A program made the position numbers and the translations under genes. A model generated the notes under the pieces. That model did not search any database. It was not told where the DNA came from and was given only the letters and a program-made list of their open reading frames with translations. A stretch of DNA of 64,000 nt from Ariolimax columbianus (taxonomy: Eukaryota; Mollusca; Gastropoda; Stylommatophora; Arionidae). This document shows, one piece after another, positions 49,385-59,486 of the stretch. Each line of letters opens with the position of its first letter. Position 1 is the first letter of the stretch. Location of the stretch: the NCBI GenBank assembly GCA_036924085.1, contig JAVGWX010000007.1, forward strand, positions 104,148,138 to 104,212,137, read 5' to 3'.

Positions 49385-50957
49385 TCTCAACCAGTACTTT
49401 AGCACAGTCTACACAAAAGAGGACTGCTCCAAGATCCCAGAGCCTGTTGATATTTTTCACAGAGACATGGATACAGCGGGATTAGGATCAATCTGTATTA
49501 CAGAGGAAATGGTTTTTTAAAAATTGGAGGGGTTGAAAGTGAATAAATGTCCAGGTCAAGATGGTATTCATCCAAAATTGCTGTTTGAAATTAGAGACCA
49601 ACTAGCAAAACCATTGGCTATATTATGTTCCCAATCACTTACAAAAGGGGATTGTTCCACGGAATTGGAAAGATGCGGGAGTGATCCCCTTATTCAAAAA
49701 AGGCAAAAAATCAGATCCAGCAAACTATAGACCTGTGAGCTTAACGAGCATAGTCTGTAAATTGTTAGAGTCAATAGTCAAAGAAAACATTGTAATGCAT
49801 TTAGACAAATTTAATCTAATTATAAATAGTCAGCATGGGTTTACCAGAGGGAGATCATGCTTAACAAATCTATTATAATTCATGGAGGAGGTTACTAAAA
49901 TCATAGATAAAGGGGAGCCAGTGGATGTTATTTATCTAGACTTTGCAAAGGCCTTTGATAGAATACCTCATCAAAGATTATCTCTAAAGTTAAAATCACA
50001 TGGAATAGGTGGGGAAGTTGCCAAATGGATTGAAAATTGGTTAACGGGAAGAAGGCAGAGGGTGGGTATAAATAAGGAGTACTCTGAGTGGTGTGAAGTA
50101 AAAACTGGAGTGCCACGGGGCTCAGTGTTGGGATATATATAAACGATTTGCATATTGATATCAGATCTATGATTACAAAATTCACTGATGACACAAAACT
50201 ATGCAGTAGTGTCTCATCTAAAGCGGAAGTGGATATATTGATGTCGGATTTAGATCAAATTTGAGAATGGTCTGTAAGCTGGCAAATGGAGTTTAATGTA
50301 GATAAATGTACAGTCATCCACATGGGTAGATCCAATATGGAACATAATTACAGAATTGGCGAGAACAATATTAGAAAGATAGATAAAGAAAGGGACCTAG
50401 GGGTTATAATAGATCATACAGGTAAAGTGAATGAGCAAGTCCAGGTAGCAGTGAAAAAGGCAAATGCAATGTTAGGTATGATAAAAAGAAATATTAAACT
50501 TAGGAGCAAGGAAGTGATAGTCAAACTGTATAAAACATTAGTTAGACCTATATTGGAGTACTGTGTACAGGTGTGGAGTCCTTATCATAGAGGGGACATA
50601 AACATGCTGGAAAGGATCCAAAAAAGAGTGACAAAGATGATAGTGGGATACCAGAATTATAGTTATGAGGAAAGAGAAAAACCGGCCTACAGCGTCTAGA
50701 AGAGAGAAGAATTTGAGGTGACAAATGGATAAATTAGACTATAACAAGTTTTTCAAATACAGCCACCCACAAGAACAAGAGGGCATAGCTACAAATTAAC
50801 TAAAGAGCGGTCCAGATTAGATATTAGGAAATATTTTTCTAGTCAGAGAGTGGTGAATGCTTGGAATGTATTGCCACGGGAGGTAGTGGAGGCAGGGACA
50901 GTTAATGCATTTAAGAATAAATTGAATGCGCATAGCTTTAAGAGCAAGGTGATGTAA
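49385..50957 (+). pseudogene. Reverse transcriptase and C-terminus of a CR1/L2-like LINE, decayed
   Basis: Starts in the linker (LNQYFSTVYTKEDCSKIPEP) and continues through CPGQDGIHPKLLFE, PLFKKGKKSDPANYRPVSLT, the catalytic YLDFAKAFD, GVPRGSVLG, a KFTDDTKLC block (motif C, normally FADD), KLYKTLVRPILEYCVQVWSP and finally RVVNAWNVLPREVV, ending TAA at 50955. It is inactive. There is a stop at ~49520, a one-base insertion near 49646, TAA at 49876, a deletion of roughly 15 bp with frame loss right after GSVLG (~50135), TGA near 50262, and further breaks after 50690. The element would make cDNA directly at the nicked target. Confidence 0.9.
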
Positions 50958-51050
50958 ATGAAACTGGTTGTATACAGACTAAACCAGTATAATGACGTTA
51001 AGTTAAGTATGTCTCTAGTGCTTGTAGCGCTATTCTTGAACCAGTGAAGA

Positions 51051-51723
51051 CTACAATATCAGATGATGTTTGCATTCATTGCTGGAACTTCTTGCCTGCA
51101 TGGTGGTGTTTGTTGCTGTGATTTCTGCTTGCTGGTTGTTACAGTATTCTCCACATGGTTCATATAGTTGGAATGTATCACCATTAGGGTACTTTATTAG
51201 GGTTCCAATCCCAGCATTTATAGTGGCTTTAAAAGCAGAGCCGTCTGTATATGCATGTATGATAGTGTTACGGCAGCTGTCACTTGTCTCCAAGGTTGCT
51301 GTCTTTAGTATTATTGGGTTGTTTCCCTTATCATTGTACTTCCCAAAAGCAGGGATCTTACTATAGGTGGTTTTAACTCCTCTCCTGGTTAAAGGGTTGG
51401 CCATTTTGGTGTGTAACAGTTCCAGCCCGAACATGAGCGTTTAGGGGTGATGTGGGAACGACTGAGAACAAAAAGTACCTGAATGTGTGCCAAGGTCACT
51501 CACCGTCTGGATACTAAGTCAACAAAGGAAAACGGTGGGTTGGGGGAAAGAATGTGTTTGGTGCAGGTAGACGCTAGGTGTTGACCACTGGCGTTCTGAT
51601 TTGGTTAGTGTAGGATGAGTGACAGACAGAGACCATCCCCAGAGATCCATTGGACATCTCTGATACTGCTTGAGACTATAATACTAGACAAAGTTTAGCT
51701 CAAGCAGACTGGCCATGGAGAGC

Positions 51724-51757
<34 letters not shown>

Positions 51758-52545
51758 GAGAGAGAGAGAGAGACTGAGAATTTAGCTAGGGGTCTGTTTA
51801 GCTCGCTGACTTAATAGAAGAGTGAATGATAGGCTGCTTTACGAATGTGTGAGAACAGGGTGGCTGAACCAGCATACGCCTTCGAGTCTTGGCCAGTCGC
51901 TCTATTAGGTGTGTGTTGGGCGCCCTGTGTCTAGTAGCGATATGAATGTGTGTTGTGCGTGCAGGACACATTGTGAACGATGTATGTTCTGAATGAGTTA
52001 CGCGTGTATACGTAGATCGATCGAGTGTGTGATCATATGTGAGTATACGTTAAATATATTGAATGTATTATGTCCAGATAACCCGCCTGAGGGAATCTGA
52101 GTGTCACAGAATACGAACATGAGGACGAGTTTTGGAGAGTGTGTTGAGTGTGCAGCTAGAACTGGGCTAGACTAGTTGTGATCAACATCAATAGCTTATG
52201 CTTATAAACTCCGAGTATCTATTTAGATAAGATTGTATTTCTCGTGTTGTTTGTAATCTCATTGCACTCACTTGAATAGTTGTTGTACGAGTATGATATC
52301 ATAAATATGTGTGCTACGTTATTTGCTGTGTGTGGTCGTGAATGATGTGGATGAGTGGGGTAACATTCTAGATAGTGGAGACCTGGACTCTGCTACAGGT
52401 GTTATTTCTCATTCATGTGGGAGATGATTTTGTTCTGCTACGGTTGTTGCTGCTTGTAATGGGGACTTCTGTTTTAATCTATTAATTGCTTTCCAGTTTT
52501 CTACCAGTTCTCTATTTGGGTGTTCTTGTCTCATTCACCTCAAGT
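51051..52545 (-). pseudogene. LINE RNase H region, split by a solo LTR
   Basis: On the minus strand the right part (52398-52545) reads LVENWKAINRLKQKSPLQAA. The left part (51051-51411) reads AFGKYNDKGNNP, then IHAYTDGSAFKATINAGIG, PCGEYCNNQQAEITA. TDGSA supplies the first catalytic Asp and QQAEI the Glu of an RNase H domain as found in I/Jockey-like LINEs. If the LTR (51412-52397) and one copy of its 4-bp target duplication are ignored, the frame continues across the site. Two stops (near 52420 and 51395) show that it was already or later dead. The C-terminus is cut at ~51051, near the oppositely oriented CR1-like fragment. Confidence 0.8.
51412..52397 (+). mobile_element. Solo LTR, 986 bp, with 4-bp target duplication GGTG
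   Basis: Begins TGTAACAGTTCCAGCCCGAA and ends GGACTCTGCTACA, with GGTG immediately before (51408-51411) and after (52398-52401). It aligns with the LTR at 44509-45448 in blocks along its length, including a GA tract (51720-51772) and CCCGCCTGAGGG (52082-52093). No internal coding sequence is attached, so it arose by LTR-LTR recombination. It sits inside a LINE RNase H region. Confidence 0.85.
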
Positions 52546-52711
52546 ACTGCATGTTTATTCCCTAGGTTCGTACAGAATAAGTACAGGAAGTTAGTACATG
52601 TGAACAATAACATGTACATTACACAGAGTGACAGTACACACAATTGTTTGTACATTTGGTTAAACTGTTGCAAGTGTAGTCTTGACACTTGGGAGTCCAC
52701 AAACTCATCTT

Positions 52712-53385
52712 ACAGTGTCCAGGTCAGTGAATGAGCCACATGTCCAGGCCAGTGAATGAGCCACATGTCCAGGTCAGTGAATGAACCACAAGCTGACCTC
52801 TAGATCAGGACTACTACCAGACGAACCCTGTCCACACTCATCTTACAGTGTCCAGGCCAGTGAATGAGCCACATGTCCAGGCCAGTGAATGAGCCACATG
52901 TCCAGGCCAGTGAATGAACCACAAGCTGACCTCTAGATCAGGACTACTACCAGACGAACCCTGTCCAAACTTATCTTACAGTGTCCAGGTCAGTGAATGA
53001 ACTACAAGCTGACCTCTAGATCAGGACTACTACCAGACGAACCCTGTCCAAACTCATCTTACAGTGTCCAGGCCAGTGAATGAACCACAAGCTGACCTCT
53101 AGATCAGGACTACTACCAGACGAACCCTGTCCAAACTCATCTTACAGTGTCCAGGCCAGTGAATGAACTACAAGCTGACCTCTAGATCAGGACTACTACC
53201 AGACGAACCCTGTCCAAACTCATCTTACAGTGTCCAGGCCAGTGAATGAACCACAAGCTGACCTCTAGATCAGGACTACTACCAGACGAACCCTGTCCAA
53301 ACTCATCTTACAGTGTCCAGGCCAGTGAATGAACTACAAGCTGACCTCTAGATCAGGACTACTACCAGATGAACCCTGTCCAAAC
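52712..53385. repeat. 83-bp minisatellite with inner 26-bp subrepeat
   Basis: Main units are spaced 83 bp apart (GTCCAGG at 53066 and 53149) and contain CTCTAGATCAGGACTACTAC. In the left part, GTCCAGGCCAGTGAATGAGC is itself repeated two or three times within a unit. Confidence 0.95.
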
Positions 53386-53482
53386 GCTCAGTACATAATG
53401 TCCTACCAACATAGTACCAAGTACTTCATCTCATTTGAGCTACAGTAGAATCTTTGTCAATCCCTCAGCCTCTCTCGTGGTG

Positions 53483-54140
53483 AGCACACCAAACCCATAG
53501 ACCTGCGCCCTGTCTCTCCCACACATCAGAGCTGTCCCACCAAACCCATAGACCTGCATCCTGTCTCTCCTACACATCAGAGCTGTCCCACCAAACCCAT
53601 AGACCTGCATCCTGTCTCTCCTACACATCAGAGCTGTCCCACCAAACCTATAGACCTGCATCCTGTCTCTCCCACACATCAGAGATGTCCCACTAAACCT
53701 ATAGACCTGCACCCTGTCTCTCCTACACATCAGAGCTGTCCCACCAAACCTATAGACCTGCATCCTGTCTCTCCCACACATCAGAGCTGTCCCACCAAAC
53801 CTATAGACCTGCACCCTGTCTCTCCCACACATCAGAGATGTCCCACCAAACCCATAGACCTGCATCCTGTCTCTCCCACACATCAGAGATGTCCCACCAA
53901 ACCTATAGACCTGCACCCTGTCTCTCCCACACATCAGAGATGTCCCACTAAACCTATAGACCTGCACCCTGTCTCTCCCACACATCAGAGATGTCCCACT
54001 AAACCTATAGACCTGCACCCTGTCTCTCCTACACATCAGAGATGTCCCACTAAACCTATAGACCTGCACCCTGTCTCTCCCACACATCAGAGATGTCCCA
54101 CTAAACCTATAGACCTGCACCCTGTCTCTCCCACATATTA
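53483..54140. repeat. 51-bp minisatellite, about 13 copies
   Basis: Units contain CATAGACCTGCATCCTGTCT plus CTCCCACACATCAGAG. The length is 17 codons, so the minus strand stays open for over 200 codons (VQVYRFSGTSLMCGRDR per unit). No start context, splice support or known family; I treat it as non-coding. It lies just downstream of the LEO1 stop, possibly in its 3' region. Confidence 0.9.
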
Positions 54141-54313
54141 GAGCTATCCCACCATGGATGCTGTCTACAAAGATACATCAACAGAAACACACCTGACAAA
54201 AACACTTCAACACAAAGTATCTCACTGATAAAACACTTCATCTTTATCAATCACAACTACAACGGTCTGATTGAACATGTCACCCAGTAACTAACAACAG
54301 TCTCGCTCTTCCA

Positions 54314-54640
54314 CTTCTCACTGGCTCCCCCCTCACTCACTGTCTCCTCCCCCCTCACTCAGTGTCTCCTCCCCTCCCACTCACTGTCTCCTCCCCTCCC
54401 ACTCACTGTCTCCTCCCCTCCCACTCACTGTCTCCTCCCCTCCCACTCACTGTCTCCTCCCCTCCCACTCACTGTCTCCTCACCTCTCACTCACTGTCTC
54501 CTCCCCTCCCACTCACTGTCTCCTCCCCCCTCACTCAGTGTCTCCTCTCCTCTCACTCACTGTCTCCTCTCCTCTCACTCACTGTCTCCTCACCTCTCAC
54601 TCACTGTCTCCTCCCCTCTCACTCACTGTCTTCTCCCCCC
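54314..54640. repeat. LEO1: 22-bp minisatellite overlapping the LEO1 stop codon
   Basis: About 14 units; on the minus strand each contains GACAGTGAGTGAGAGGGGAG. The unit next to the exon supplies the last LEO1 codons (Asp-Ser-Glu-stop). Each unit also carries GTGAGT, a 5' splice-site match. Confidence 0.9.
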
Positions 54641-54822
54641 GACTCATTTTCTGCAGCATCTCCACTGCCTCCGGCTCCACTTGGTCTTCCTGCAGCATCT
54701 CCACTGCCTCCGGCTCCACTTGGTCTTTCTGCAGACTGTTCCTCTTCTCCCTCACTCTCACTTTCTAGAACTTTAGCTTTCCTTTTCTTCTGTGAAGACA
54801 TGTCTTCCCCTCCTTCAGAATC
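54619..54822 (-). CDS. LEO1: LEO1, last coding exon
   Basis: This exon follows the acceptor TTGCTTTCCAG and encodes 67 residues to a TGA at 54619-54621, in phase 0 with the exon at 56061. It begins DSEGGEDMSSQKKRKAKVLE, continues in acidic and Ser-rich sequence and ends GGEDSE. It is the disordered acidic/basic tail of LEO1. A 39-bp tandem duplication within the exon gives RPSGAGGSGDAAG twice. The stop lies in the first unit of a 22-bp array. Because each unit also has GTGAGT, splicing to an unseen further exon instead of using this stop cannot be excluded. Confidence 0.8.
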   Translation of the reverse strand, partial: DSEGGEDMSSQKKRKAKVLESESEGEEEQSAERPSGAGGSGDAAGRPSGAGGSGDAAENESGGEDSE

Positions 54823-54865
54823 CTGGAAAGCAAGAACAAAGGAATCAAGTTCAGAGTTACTGTGA

Positions 54866-55256
54866 GTGATGAACAAAGAGAGGTGTGGTGACTGATGAAC
54901 AAAGAGAGGTGTGGTGACTGATGACCAAAGAGAGGTGTGGTGACTGATGACCAAAGAGAGTTATGGCGACTGATGAACTGAACAAAAGAGAGGTGTGGTG
55001 ACTGATGAACAAAGAAAGTTCTGGTGACTGATGAACAAAGAGAGTTATGGCGACTGATGAACTGAACAAAAGAGAGGTGTGGTGACTGATGAACAAAGAG
55101 AGGTGTGGTGACTAATGAACAAAGAAAGTTCTGGTGACTGATGAACAAAGAGAGTTATGGTGGCTGATGAACAAAGAGAGTTGTGGCGACTGATAAACAA
55201 AGAGAGTTATGGTGGCTGATGAACAAAGAGAGTTATGGTGACTGATGAACAAAGAG
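54866..55256. repeat. 26-bp minisatellite in LEO1 intron
   Basis: Units contain GATGAACAAAGAGAGGTGTG followed by GTGACT, with a longer variant holding GAACTGAACAAAAGAG. Begins ~43 bp from the last exon's acceptor. Confidence 0.9.
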
Positions 55257-55288
55257 GATTAAAACACAGGTTTATGTCAGAACTGCTC

Positions 55289-55456
55289 CCTCAACAACAC
55301 ACAATCCCTCAACAACACACAATCCCTCAACAACACACAATCCCCCAACAACACACAATCCCTCAACAACACACAATCCCTCAACAACACACAATCCCTC
55401 AACAACACACAATCCCTCAACAACACACAATCCCTCAACAACACACAATCCCTCAA
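55289..55456. repeat. 18-bp minisatellite in LEO1 intron
   Basis: About nine copies of AACAACACACAATCCCTC. It is a sub-piece of the adjacent 49-bp unit (which holds CAACACGCAATCCCTCAAC). Confidence 0.95.
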
Positions 55457-56076
55457 CAACTAGAGAACCTACATCATCATCACTCAACAACACGCAATCC
55501 CTCAACAACTAGAGAACCTACATCATCATCACTCAACAACACGCAATCCCTCAACAACTAGAGAACCTACATCATCATCACTCAACAACACGCAATCCCT
55601 CAACAACTAGAGAACCTACATCATCATCACTCAACAACACGCAATCCCTCAACAACTAGAGAACCTACATCATCATCACTCAACAACACGCAATCCCTCG
55701 ACAACTAGAAAACCTACATCATCATCACTCAACAACACGCAATCCCTCAACAACTAGAGAACCTACATCATCATCACTCAACAACACGCAATCCCTCAAC
55801 AACTAGAGAACCTACATCATCATCACTCAACAACACGCAATCCCTCAACAACTAGAGAACCTACATCATCATCACTCAACAACACGCAATCCCTCAACAA
55901 CTAGAGAACCTACATCATCATCACTCAACAACACGCAATCCCTCAACAACTAGAGAACCTACATCATCATCACTCAACAACACACAATCCCTCAACAACT
56001 AGAGAACCTACATCATCATCACTCAACAACACGCAATCCCTCAACAACTAGAGAACCTACATCATCATCACTCAAG
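55457..56076 (-). repeat. LEO1: 49-bp array built from a LEO1 exon-intron junction
   Basis: About 12.7 units. On the minus strand each unit reads TTGAGTGATGATGATGTAGG and then TTCTCTAGTTGTTGAGGG. The unit at the right end overlaps the real junction, where exon sequence GTCTTGAGTGATGATGAT meets the donor GTAGGT. Thus the last ~15 exon bases and the 5' splice site are present ~13 times in a row. Confidence 0.9.
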
Positions 56077-56149
56077 ACCCTCTTTGCCTTCTTTTTGCTG
56101 CTGTCTTTGTCCTCTTCACTTTCATCACTTGAGTAGATGTTTGCCTTCT
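56061..56149 (-). CDS. LEO1: LEO1, penultimate coding exon
   Basis: An 89-bp exon. The acceptor is CTGTTTGACAG and the donor GTAGGT at 56060. Its first two bases complete a Lys codon begun in the previous exon (59279). It then encodes KANIYSSDESEEDKDSS, a basic run and RVLSDDD, ending in phase 0. The IYSSD-acidic block is the counterpart of the RIYSSDSDEGSEED segment I recall from vertebrate LEO1. The donor is repeated in the downstream array, so alternative donor use would lengthen the exon by in-intron repeat sequence; the 49-bp step would shift frame. Confidence 0.9.
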
Positions 56150-56175
56150 CTGTCAAACAGAAAGCATTTGTTCAG

Positions 56176-56971
56176 CTCACCCAATAACGTTTGACAAGTT
56201 GGACTTACCTTCCAATGGAATGCTGGTTCCAGCCCAGCTAATCAGCAACTTTTGACAAGTTGGACTTACCTTCCAATGGAATGCTGGTTCCAGCCCAGCT
56301 AATCAGCAACTTTTGACAAGTTGGACTTACCTTCCAATGGAATGCTGGTTCCAGCCCAGCTAATCAGCAACGTTTGACAAGTTGGACTTACCTTCCAATG
56401 GAATGCTGGTTCCAGCCCAGCTAATCAGCAACTTTTGACAAGTTGGACTTACCTTCCAATGGAATGCTGGTTCCAGCCCAGCTAATCAGCAACGTTTGAC
56501 AAGTTGGACTTACCTTCCAATGGAATGCTGGTTCCAGCCCAGCTAATCAGCAACTTTTGACAAGTTGGACTTACCTTCCAATGGAATGCTGGTTCCAGCC
56601 CAGCTAATCAGCAACTTTTGACAAGTTGGACTTACCTTCCAATGGAATGCTGGTTCCAGCCCAGCTAATCAGCAACTTTTGACAAGTTGGACTTACCTTC
56701 CAATGGAATGCTGGTTCCAGCCCAGCTAATCAGCAACTTTTGACAAGTTGGACTTACCTTCCAATGGAATGCTGGTTCCAGCCCAGCTAATCAGCAACGT
56801 TTGACAAGTTGGACTTACCTTCCAATGGAATGCTGGTTCCAGCCCAGCTAATCAGCAACTTTTGACAAGTTGGACTTACCTTCCAATGGAATGCTGGTTC
56901 CAGCCCAGCTAATCAGCAACGTTTGACAAGTTGGACTTACCTTCCAATGGAATGCTGGTTCCAGCCCAGCT
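56176..56971 (-). repeat. 61-bp array carrying a consensus 5' splice site in each unit
   Basis: About 13 nearly identical units. On the minus strand each contains CATTCCATTGGAAGGTAAGT; AAG|GTAAGT is a perfect donor consensus. One variable base (CTTTTGAC versus CGTTTGAC) marks units. It starts ~30 bp from the acceptor of the 56149 exon. The parent may have been a small exon or pseudo-exon; an exon from the preceding AG would be 29 nt and would break the LEO1 frame. Confidence 0.9.
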
Positions 56972-57049
56972 AGTTTTCAAAACATGCATAACAAACTAGT
57001 TTGTGGTGAAGCAGGAATGATATCACAGAATTCATGTTGATTGCTCTTG

Positions 57050-58412
57050 TTGCCTTCAGCCATAAGTTGATGAGTGATTGTGTGAGGCTGGTTGTTGAGT
57101 GATTGTGTGAGGCTGATTGTTGAGTGATTGTGTGAGGCTGGTTGTTGAGTGATTGTGTGAGGCTGATTGTTGAGTGATTGTGTGAGCCTGGTTGTTGAGT
57201 GATTGTGTGAGGCTGATTGTTGAGTGATTGTGTGAGCCTGGTTGTTGAGTGATTGTGTGAGGCTGGTTGTTGAGTGATTGTGTGAGCCTGGTTGTTGAGT
57301 GATTGTGTGAGCCTGGTTGTTGAGTGATTGTGTGCGGCTGGTTGTTGAGTGATTGTGTGAGCCTGGTTGTTGAGTGATTGTGTGAGGCTGGTTGTTGATG
57401 AGTGATTGTGTGAGCCTGGTTGTTGAGTGATTGTGTGAGCCTGGTTGTTGAGTGATTGTGTGAGGCTGGTAGTTGATGAGTGATTGTGTGAGCCTGGTTG
57501 TTGAGTGATTGTGTGAGGCTGATTGTTGAGTGATTGTGTGAGGCTGGTTGTTGAGTGATTGTGTGAGGCTGATTGTTGAGTGATTGTGTGAGGCTGATTG
57601 TTGAGTGATTGTGTGAGGCTGGTTGTTGATGAGTGATTGTGTGAGGCTGGTTGTTGATGAGTGATTGTGTGAGCCTGGTTGTTGAGTGATTGTGTGAGCC
57701 TGGTTGTTGAGTGATTGTGTGAGGCTGGTTGTTGAGTGATTGTGTGAGGCTGGTTGTTGATGAGTGATTGTGTGAGGCTGATTGTTGAGTGATTGTGTGA
57801 GGCTGGTTGTTGAGTGATTGTGTGAGCCTGATTGTTGAGTGATTGTGTGAGGCTGATTGTTGAGTGATTGTGTGAGGCTGGTTGTTGAGTGATTGTGTGA
57901 GCCTGATTGTTGAGTGATTGTGTGAGGCTGATTGTTGAGTGATTGTGTGAGGCTGGTTGTTGATGAGTGATTGTGTGAGCCTGGTTGTTGAGTGATTGTG
58001 TGAGCCTGGTTGTTGAGTGATTGTGTGAGGCTGGTTGTTGAGTGATTGTGTGAGGCTGATTGTTGAGTGATTGTGTGAGGCTGGTTGTTGAGTGATTGTG
58101 TGAGGCTGATTGTTGAGTGATTGTGTGAGGCTGATTGTTGAGTGATTGTGTGAGGCTGGTTGTTGATGAGTGATTGTGTGAGCCTGGTTGTTGAGTGATT
58201 GTGTGAGCCTGGTTGTTGAGTGATTGTGTGAGGCTGGTTGTTGAGTGATTGTGTGAGGCTGATTGTTGAGTGATTGTGTGAGGCTGATTGTTGAGTGATT
58301 GTGTGAGGCTGGTTGTTGATGAGTGATTGTGTGAGCCTGGTTGTTGAGTGATTGTGAGCCTGGTTGTTATTGAGTGATTGTGTGAGGCTGGTTGTTGAGT
58401 GATTGTGTGAGG
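57050..58412. repeat. 27/30-bp minisatellite in LEO1 intron
   Basis: About 50 units of GTGATTGTGTGAGGCTGGTT plus GTTGAGT. Variants AGGCTGATT, AGCCTGGTT and a three-base longer form (GTTGATGAGT) repeat in blocks, indicating segment duplications of several units. Confidence 0.95.
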
Positions 58413-58522
58413 TTCGTAAACAGTGGAATCATCCTACTCAATGTTGTATTGTAAACCCTACTGCCTCAGTTTGGCTCATCCATGCCATACACCAACAGGC
58501 AATCATTGAATGATGTCAGTAT

Positions 58523-58918
58523 GTCCCCCTCCACCCACATCTCATGTTCCCCCCCTCCCCACATCAAAATCTCATGTCCCCCCCCCCCACATCAAAATCT
58601 CGTGTCCCCATCCTACCGAGATCTCATGCCCCCCCCCCCCTATACAGATCTCATGCCCATCCCACCCCCTACCCAGATATCATGTCCACTCCCCTACCCA
58701 CCCATATCATATGCCCCCCTCCTACCCAGATCTCATGTCACCACTCCCCTCCCCCCCACCAAGATCCTATGCCCCCCTCCCCAATCCAGATCTCATGCCC
58801 CCCCCCCCTCTACCCAGATCTCATGTCCCCCCCCCCCACCCAGATCTCATGTCCACTCCCCCCACCCAGATCTCATATCCACTCCCCCCTCACCCAGATC
58901 TCATGCCCCCCCCAGTAC
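58523..58918. repeat. C-rich minisatellite in LEO1 intron
   Basis: Degenerate units of ACCCAGATCTCATGTCC separated by C-runs of 4-12 bases. One strand is almost free of G. Confidence 0.9.
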
Positions 58919-58976
58919 AGCCAGTCAATAACCACAGACACCTGTTTGATGAGAACACTACAATAATATGAGTTGA

Positions 58977-59268
58977 CACCACAAAAACCAGTTTGATGTG
59001 AACACTACAATAAGATGAGTTGACACCACAAAAACCAGTTTGATGTGAACACTACAATAAGATGAGTTGACACCACAAAAACCAGTTTGATGTGAACACT
59101 ACAATAAGATGAGTTGACACCACAAAAACCAGTTTGATGTGAACACTACAATAAGATGAGTTGACACCACAAAAACCAGTTTGATGTGAACACTACAATA
59201 AGATGAGTTGACACCACAAAAACCAGTTTGATGTGAACACTACAATAAGATGAGTTGACACCACAAAA
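58977..59268. repeat. 47-bp minisatellite at the LEO1 donor
   Basis: About six units with AACCAGTTTGATGTGAACAC and TACAATAAGATGAGTTGA. It ends ~10 bp from the donor GTAAGG of the 59279 exon. Confidence 0.95.
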
Positions 59269-59278
59269 AAGACCTTAC

Positions 59279-59465
59279 TTGTGTCCTTGTTCTGTTTGTA
59301 CTTGTTCTTGATGGCACTGATTGAGAACGATTCGTCATCTTCTTCCTCATCCTCATCGCGACCTTCCAGGTACGACGTTGTCAGGCCTCTAGCGTGAGTT
59401 TTTTCTCGGGCTCGCCTTTGCTGTCCTTCGCGTCGAATGGATGCTCGGAGTTTCTCTTCCTCTTT
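59279..59465 (-). CDS. LEO1: LEO1, antepenultimate coding exon
   Basis: A 187-bp exon between the acceptor ACATTTTTTCAG and the donor GTAAGG. It starts in phase 0 and ends in phase 1. It encodes [20 protein letters not shown], then [12 protein letters not shown], an acidic run and [11 protein letters not shown]. This is the strongly conserved LEO1 segment ([13 protein letters not shown]...RGL.ASYLE...AIKNRYK as I recall it in vertebrates). Frame and phases fit both neighbours exactly. Confidence 0.95.
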
Positions 59466-59486
59466 CTGAAAAAATGTTTTCATTTA

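Noticed and set aside
53440..54120. 226-codon minus-strand protein with 17-residue repeats, perhaps an extra LEO1 exon
   Set aside because: The frame is open only because the unit is 51 bp; there is no start context, no splice site tied to it and no known family. It lies after the LEO1 stop.
56940..56972. A 29-nt LEO1 micro-exon before the GTAAGT donor
   Set aside because: The upstream AG lacks a good pyrimidine tract and a 29-nt insert would break the LEO1 frame. Kept only as a possible parent of the array.
58482..58971. Proline/histidine-rich proteins in three overlapping frames
   Set aside because: Produced by the C-rich minisatellite in the LEO1 intron; all three frames are open for the same reason.
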